A stretch of 64,000 bases of DNA from Comamonas sp. KCTC 72670 (lineage in GTDB: Bacteria; Myxococcota; Myxococcia; Myxococcales; Myxococcaceae), in contig BNCN01000008.1 of NCBI GenBank assembly GCA_014656495.1, positions 248,001-312,000 of the forward strand. The letters are read 5' to 3'. Position 1 is the first letter of the stretch. Each line of letters begins with the position of its first letter. The notes below the pieces were generated by a model. That model was not told where the DNA came from. It searched no databases and worked only from the letters and a program-made list of their open reading frames with translations. Made by a program: the position numbers and the translations under genes. Below are positions 60,673 through 64,000 of the stretch, piece after piece.

Positions 60673-62367
60673 ATGAAGAAGCTGGTCAACGCCCCGCGCG
60701 CGGTGGTGCGGGAGATGCTCGAGGGACTCGTCGCGCTGGCGCCCGGACAGGCGCTGCTGGAGGGCGAGTCGGTGGTGCTTCGCGCCGACACGCCGGTGGA
60801 CGCCGCCTCGCGCAAGGTGGCGGTCCTCTCCGGCGGCGGCAGTGGCCATGAGCCAGCGCACGCGGGCTACGTGGGCGCGGGCATGCTGGACGCGGCGGTG
60901 GCTGGCGACGTCTTCACTTCCCCCAGCACCGACGCCGTGCTGGCCGCCATCCGCGCCGTCGCGGGGCCCGCGGGGGCGTTGCTCGTGGTGAAGAACTACA
61001 CGGGGGACCGGCTGAACTTCGGGCTCGCGGCCGAGCTGGCGCGGGCCGAGGGCATCCCCGTGGAGACGGTGGTCGTGGCGGACGACGTGTCCCTGCACGA
61101 CACCGTGGAGCCCGCGCGGCGCCGGGGCATCGCGGGCACGGTGTTGGTCCACAAGGTCGCGGGCGCGGCGGCTGCGGCGGGGGCGTCACTCCAGGAGGTG
61201 GCGCGTGAGGCCCGCGAGGCGGCGGAGGCCCTGGGCACCATGGGCGTGGCCCTGGGACCCTGCACCGTGCCGGCGGCGGGCAAGCCCGGCTTCACGCTGG
61301 GCGAGGACGAGATCGAGCTGGGCCTGGGCATCCACGGCGAGCAGGGCGTGCGGCGCGTTCCGTCGCGGACCGCGGACAGCCTGGTGGACACGCTGCTCAC
61401 CACCATCGTCGAGGACCGGCGCATCAGCTCCGGGGACCGGGTGGTGCTGCTCGTGAACGGGCTGGGCGGCACGCCGCCCATGGAGCTGGCCATCGTCGCG
61501 CGGCACGCGCTGACCGTGCTCCGCCAGGGCGGCATCCGCGTGGAGCGCGCATGGTGTGGCACGTTCCTCTCCGCGTTGGAGATGCCCGGGTGTTCGTTGT
61601 CGCTGCTGAAGGTGGATGACGCGCGGCTGGCGCGGCTGGACGCGGCGGCGGAGGCCCCGGCGTGGCCCGGGGCGGGGAAGTTGCCCCCCGCGCCCCGGGT
61701 GCGGCAGCGGCCCGCGTCGACTGTGTCATTCTCGGTGGAGGCTCCGCTGCCGGGGATGGACCGTTTCCGGAGCGCGGCGCTGCGGGTGGCCGAGGCGTTC
61801 GAGATGTCGGAGCCCCGGCTGACGGCGCTCGACAGCGCGGCGGGGGATGGTGACCTGGGGCTCAGCCTGGTGCGCGGCGCCGAGGCGATTCGCGCCCTGC
61901 CGGACGCCGCATGGACGAGCCCTTCGCGTGCGTTGACGGCGCTGGGGGACGCCTTGCGGCGCAACATCGGTGGCAGCTCGGGGCCCTTCTACGCGACGGC
62001 GCTGCTGCGTGCCGCGCGCAGGTTGGCGGATGGGGCCGTGGATGCCTCCGCGTGGGCGGAGGCCTTCGACCTGGCCGTTACCGCCATCTCCGAGCTGGGA
62101 GGCGCGCGTCCGGGAGATCGCACCATGTTGGACGCGCTGCGGCCCGCCGCGGATGCCTTCGCGAAGTCGGTGCGCGCGGGGAAGGCCCCACGCGAGGCCT
62201 GGGCCAGCGCGGTCCAGGCGGCGGAGGCGGGCGCGGAGGCAACGGCCCAGATGCAGCCGCGCCTGGGCCGAGCCAGCTACCTGGGCGCGCGGGCCGTCGG
62301 TGTGCAGGACGCGGGGGCCGCCGCCGTCGTCATCTGGATGAAGGCGCTGACGCCTGTGTTCGATTGA
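60673..62367 (+). CDS. ATP-dependent dihydroxyacetone kinase (fused DhaK-DhaL)
   Basis: The 564-residue protein has DhaK first (about 1-330: LSGGGSGHEPAHAGYVGAGM, GDVFTSPSTDAV, ALLVVKNYTGDRLNF) with the substrate-binding His221 in IHGEQGV, and DhaL second (about 360-564: LTALDSAAGDGDLGLSLVRG, GGSSGPFYATALL, GDRTMLDALRPA) with the Asp-rich ADP/Mg site. This K-L order is that of the ATP-using enzymes of yeast and Citrobacter rather than the PTS-driven split enzyme. It makes dihydroxyacetone phosphate from dihydroxyacetone or glyceraldehyde. A hairpin follows the stop. Confidence 0.94.
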   Translation: MKKLVNAPRAVVREMLEGLVALAPGQALLEGESVVLRADTPVDAASRKVAVLSGGGSGHEPAHAGYVGAGMLDAAVAGDVFTSPSTDAVLAAIRAVAGPAGALLVVKNYTGDRLNFGLAAELARAEGIPVETVVVADDVSLHDTVEPARRRGIAGTVLVHKVAGAAAAAGASLQEVAREAREAAEALGTMGVALGPCTVPAAGKPGFTLGEDEIELGLGIHGEQGVRRVPSRTADSLVDTLLTTIVEDRRISSGDRVVLLVNGLGGTPPMELAIVARHALTVLRQGGIRVERAWCGTFLSALEMPGCSLSLLKVDDARLARLDAAAEAPAWPGAGKLPPAPRVRQRPASTVSFSVEAPLPGMDRFRSAALRVAEAFEMSEPRLTALDSAAGDGDLGLSLVRGAEAIRALPDAAWTSPSRALTALGDALRRNIGGSSGPFYATALLRAARRLADGAVDASAWAEAFDLAVTAISELGGARPGDRTMLDALRPAADAFAKSVRAGKAPREAWASAVQAAEAGAEATAQMQPRLGRASYLGARAVGVQDAGAAAVVIWMKALTPVFD

Positions 62368-62395
62368 TTCAGCTCGGACAGCCGTGTACCGGTCT

Positions 62396-62417
62396 CGGTG
62401 GGAGCGAAATCCCACCG
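62396..62417. terminator. Terminator between convergent genes
   Basis: A perfect 8-bp stem (CGGTGGGA 62396-62403 with TCCCACCG 62410-62417) has a GCGAAA loop. It lies between the dihydroxyacetone kinase gene and the convergent DUSAM gene and could serve both. Confidence 0.65.
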
Positions 62418-62463
62418 GCATGGCAACGAGGCCCACGCGGTATTGCTGCGCGCTCCATTGTCG

Positions 62464-62841
62464 CTACGGCTTGTCGGCAATGTCGCTGAGCTGGTCTTCG
62501 GCGATCTCACGGTAGAGCGGCACCACTTCGATGGCGAGGATGTTCTGCATCTCCTGGCGGGCGCTGTCGTAGTCCCCCGCCTGTCGATGGCGCTTGGCCC
62601 GAGAAAGTGCGTCGACGATGCGGTCGGAGCCTTCTTTGATGCGTCGAGCGCACTCCATCAGCAGCGCTTCAGCACCGGAGCGAGAGTCCAGGGAATTCGC
62701 TGCGTCAGCATCGCTGATGCCCACTTCGGGAGCCGTGCGTGTCAGCAGGGTTTTTACGTCGTCGGTCAGCGCGAGTGGCTCACCGTTCCGTACTTGCCGT
62801 GCCAGTGCGCGGATTGGCTCCCATTCGAGTTCTTCAGCCAT
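62464..62841 (-). CDS. DUSAM domain-containing protein
   Basis: A 125-residue, mostly helical protein matching the myxobacterial DUSAM family (a Stigmatella/Myxococcus domain of unknown function): EWEPIRALARQVRNGEPLAL, TRTAPEVGISDADAANSL, ECARRIKEGSDRIVDALSRA and GDYDSARQEMQNILAIEVVP. No activity is known. It starts 6 bases after the stop of the Cys-rich gene on the same strand, so the two are cotranscribed. From memory, DUSAM genes in Myxococcus often sit beside small secreted or lipoprotein genes, which would fit toxin-immunity style pairing; this is inference. Its GC content is lower than that of its neighbours. Confidence 0.88.
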   Translation of the reverse strand: MAEELEWEPIRALARQVRNGEPLALTDDVKTLLTRTAPEVGISDADAANSLDSRSGAEALLMECARRIKEGSDRIVDALSRAKRHRQAGDYDSARQEMQNILAIEVVPLYREIAEDQLSDIADKP

Positions 62842-62847
62842 GCGTTG

Positions 62848-63186
62848 TCACCTCGTGCTCTTGCGCGGACGGCACTTGTTGAGGGGCCATTCCTGCTGAC
62901 CTTCGCAGTAGCGAAAGCAGGCATAGCAGGACCCGGTCCAGTCATCGTCCTTGCACTCGGCGTAGGTCGAAATGCAGCGGCGTTTCCAATCGGGGAGTTT
63001 CGCGTTGTGCGCGTCCTCTTCCACGGCTGGCGCGACTTCTACCGCCTCCACAGCCATCTTGACGCCTGCCATGTGGGAGGCCGCTTCTCGCGTCGAGAGG
63101 CCACATGCTTCGGGAGCGCCGGGGTTGCGCTGAATGCAGCATGTGACGGTGTCGGTGCAGCACCGCGCGCGTGACGGTGTGCAACC
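62848..63186 (-). pseudogene. Cys-rich exported-type protein, 5' end missing
   Basis: The reading frame is open from the stop at 62848 up to about 63186 and beyond, but the only start codon is ATG 63072, which would skip the conserved-looking Cys-rich part. Read through, the chain has CCTDTVTCCIQRNPGAPEAC, GLSTREAASHMAGVKMAVEA, then KRRCISTYAECKDDDWTGSC, YACFRYCEGQQEWP. The block CCxQxNPxxPEACGL and the C-terminal CYxCxRYCEGQxEWP match a group of small myxobacterial secreted proteins that I know only by pattern. A signal peptide should precede it and is missing; beyond 63186 the sequence turns into antisense of the LysR gene. The N-terminal third is therefore probably deleted. Confidence 0.6.
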
Positions 63187-63908
63187 CGAAGACGTTCGTG
63201 GCGGCGGGCGAGCGGCTCGCCCAGCGGCTGCGGCCGGCGTTCCGGGACATCGACGACGCGCTCGATGACCTGAACACGTTCCGGGAAGCCCCCGTGGGCA
63301 GGCTGCGCATCACCGCCGCCCGGGGCGCGACGCGGCTGGCGTTATTACCGGTGCTCGGGCCCTTCCTTGAAAATCATCCAGGGATCGAAGTGGACGTCGT
63401 GGACGGCGCCTCGTTCGTGGACATCGTGAAGGAGGGCTTCGACGCCGGGGTTCGCTTTCGCGAGCGCGTGGCCGCGGACATGGTGGCCATCCCGTTGGGG
63501 CCGCCGCTGCGCTCCGCCATCGTCGCGACGCCCGCGTACTTCGCGAAGCACCCGCCGCCGAAGACGCCCAGGGACCTGGCCGCGCATGACTGCATCCAGC
63601 TCCGCTTCACCCACGGCGGTTGCTACGCGTGGGAGCTGGAGCGCAACGGCAAGGAACTGGAAGTGGAGACGCGCGGTCGGCTGGCCCTGAGCGACCAGGT
63701 GGAGATTCTCGAAGCGGCGCTCGCCGGAATGGGGCTGGCCTATGTCTTCGAGTCCCAGGTGGAGGACCTGGTCCGTCAGAAGCGGCTCGTGCGTGTGTTG
63801 GAGGGCTGGTGCCCGGCCTACCCAGGGTTCTTCCTCTACTACCCGAGCCGCAGGCACCTGCCCCCCGTGCTCAAGGCCTTCGTCGATTTCGTTCGCGCGA
63901 AGGCCTGA
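63171..63908 (+). pseudogene. LysR-family regulator lacking its N-terminal HTH
   Basis: From GTG 63171 the protein has 245 residues (frame open from 63147). It starts within the linker helix of a LysR protein (AAGERLAQRLRPAFRDIDDA, LNTFREAPVGRLRI) and continues through a complete substrate-binding domain (GIEVDVVDGASFVDIVKEGF, DAGVRFRERVAADMVAIPLG, PPKTPRDLAAHDCIQLRF, LALSDQVEILEAALAGMGLA, PVLKAFVDFVRAKA). A full LysR protein has about 300 residues; the missing first 55-60 are the winged-helix DNA-binding part. The stop upstream (TGA 63144) and the antisense Cys-rich gene leave no room for it. It is most likely a deletion remnant and cannot bind DNA as it stands. Confidence 0.75.
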
Positions 63909-63916
63909 GCGTCCGG

Positions 63917-64000
63917 CTACTGCATCCAGCGTTTGCTGGTCTGGTACACCTCGACCAGGGGGGAGACCAGCGTGATGCGCGGTCCCCACTGGAGGCTCTC
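63917..64000 (-). CDS. C-terminal end of an unidentified protein (continues outside window)
   Basis: Reading the minus strand from the window edge gives 27 residues ending ITLVSPLVEVYQTSKRWMQ before a TAG stop at 63917-63919. Codon bias fits coding. It converges with the LysR remnant, with 8 bases between the stops. Too short to identify. Confidence 0.5.
   Translation of the reverse strand, partial: ESLQWGPRITLVSPLVEVYQTSKRWMQ

Noticed and set aside
62368-62463. Search for the missing LysR helix-turn-helix on the far side of the DUSAM pair, as expected if the pair had inserted into the gene
   Set aside because: This stretch contains a terminator hairpin and no HTH-like sequence, so deletion is the simpler explanation.

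Overview
The window looks like chromosomal DNA of a myxobacterium of the Myxococcus/Corallococcus type. It is very GC-rich and almost every third codon position is G or C, so long antisense open frames shadow most genes. It encodes many secreted proteins and lipoproteins, several PAS-type histidine kinases, a eukaryote-like Ser/Thr kinase, a sigma-54 activator, a DUSAM-domain protein, and an IF3 gene with the AUC start and long C-terminal tail known from Myxococcus xanthus Dsg. I see no rRNA, tRNA, insertion sequence, prophage or CRISPR array.

Layout. 1-8528: 3' part of a PAS histidine kinase, a membrane-anchored protein, then on the minus strand a TerC protein, a TonB-type transducer, a DUF938 protein and a PilT-like ATPase; a plus-strand beta-helix lipoprotein follows. 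8529-9726: infC (dsg) with a hairpin leader and a terminator. 9925-20065: a five-gene operon (DUF2135, DUF1175, DUF2138, alpha-2-macroglobulin, DUF2300) equivalent to E. coli yfaPTASQ / Pseudomonas magABCDE. 20202-23434: a tandem duplication of a secreted trypsin-like protease gene with its leader and terminator. 23601-30407: four genes for exported proteins, one with a beta domain plus HEAT-like repeats. 30474-38959: glycosyltransferase, MscS channel, DUF4142 protein, lipoprotein, osmoprotectant ABC transporter (ATPase plus a fused permease/binding protein) and heme A synthase. 39412-47059: an unusual sigma-54 activator, small membrane and exported proteins, a semialdehyde dehydrogenase. 47316-54389: an ArsR/SRPBCC operon with a visible operator, ExbD, PAP2 phosphatase, histone-deacetylase homologue plus hexapeptide acyltransferase, and a second PAS/GAF kinase. 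54575-62367: ceramidase, Ser/Thr kinase, SWIM-ATP ligase fusion, gluconokinase, carbonic anhydrase, dihydroxyacetone kinase. 62464-64000: a lower-GC DUSAM/Cys-rich pair whose outer gene is fused at its 5' end to a LysR gene that has lost its helix-turn-helix, then the 3' end of one more gene.

The most notable system is the macroglobulin operon. Its alpha-2-macroglobulin keeps a CLEQ thioester motif, and the last gene encodes one protein with three modules: an HExxH metallopeptidase-like part, a penicillin-binding-protein transpeptidase-like part (SxxK, SxN, KTG) and a SpoIID-like part. This suggests periplasmic protease trapping coupled to peptidoglycan remodelling, resembling the known yfhM-pbpC pairing but built into a yfa-type cluster. 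Second is the junction near 63180, where two divergent genes have both lost their 5' ends, best explained by a single deletion or a misjoin.
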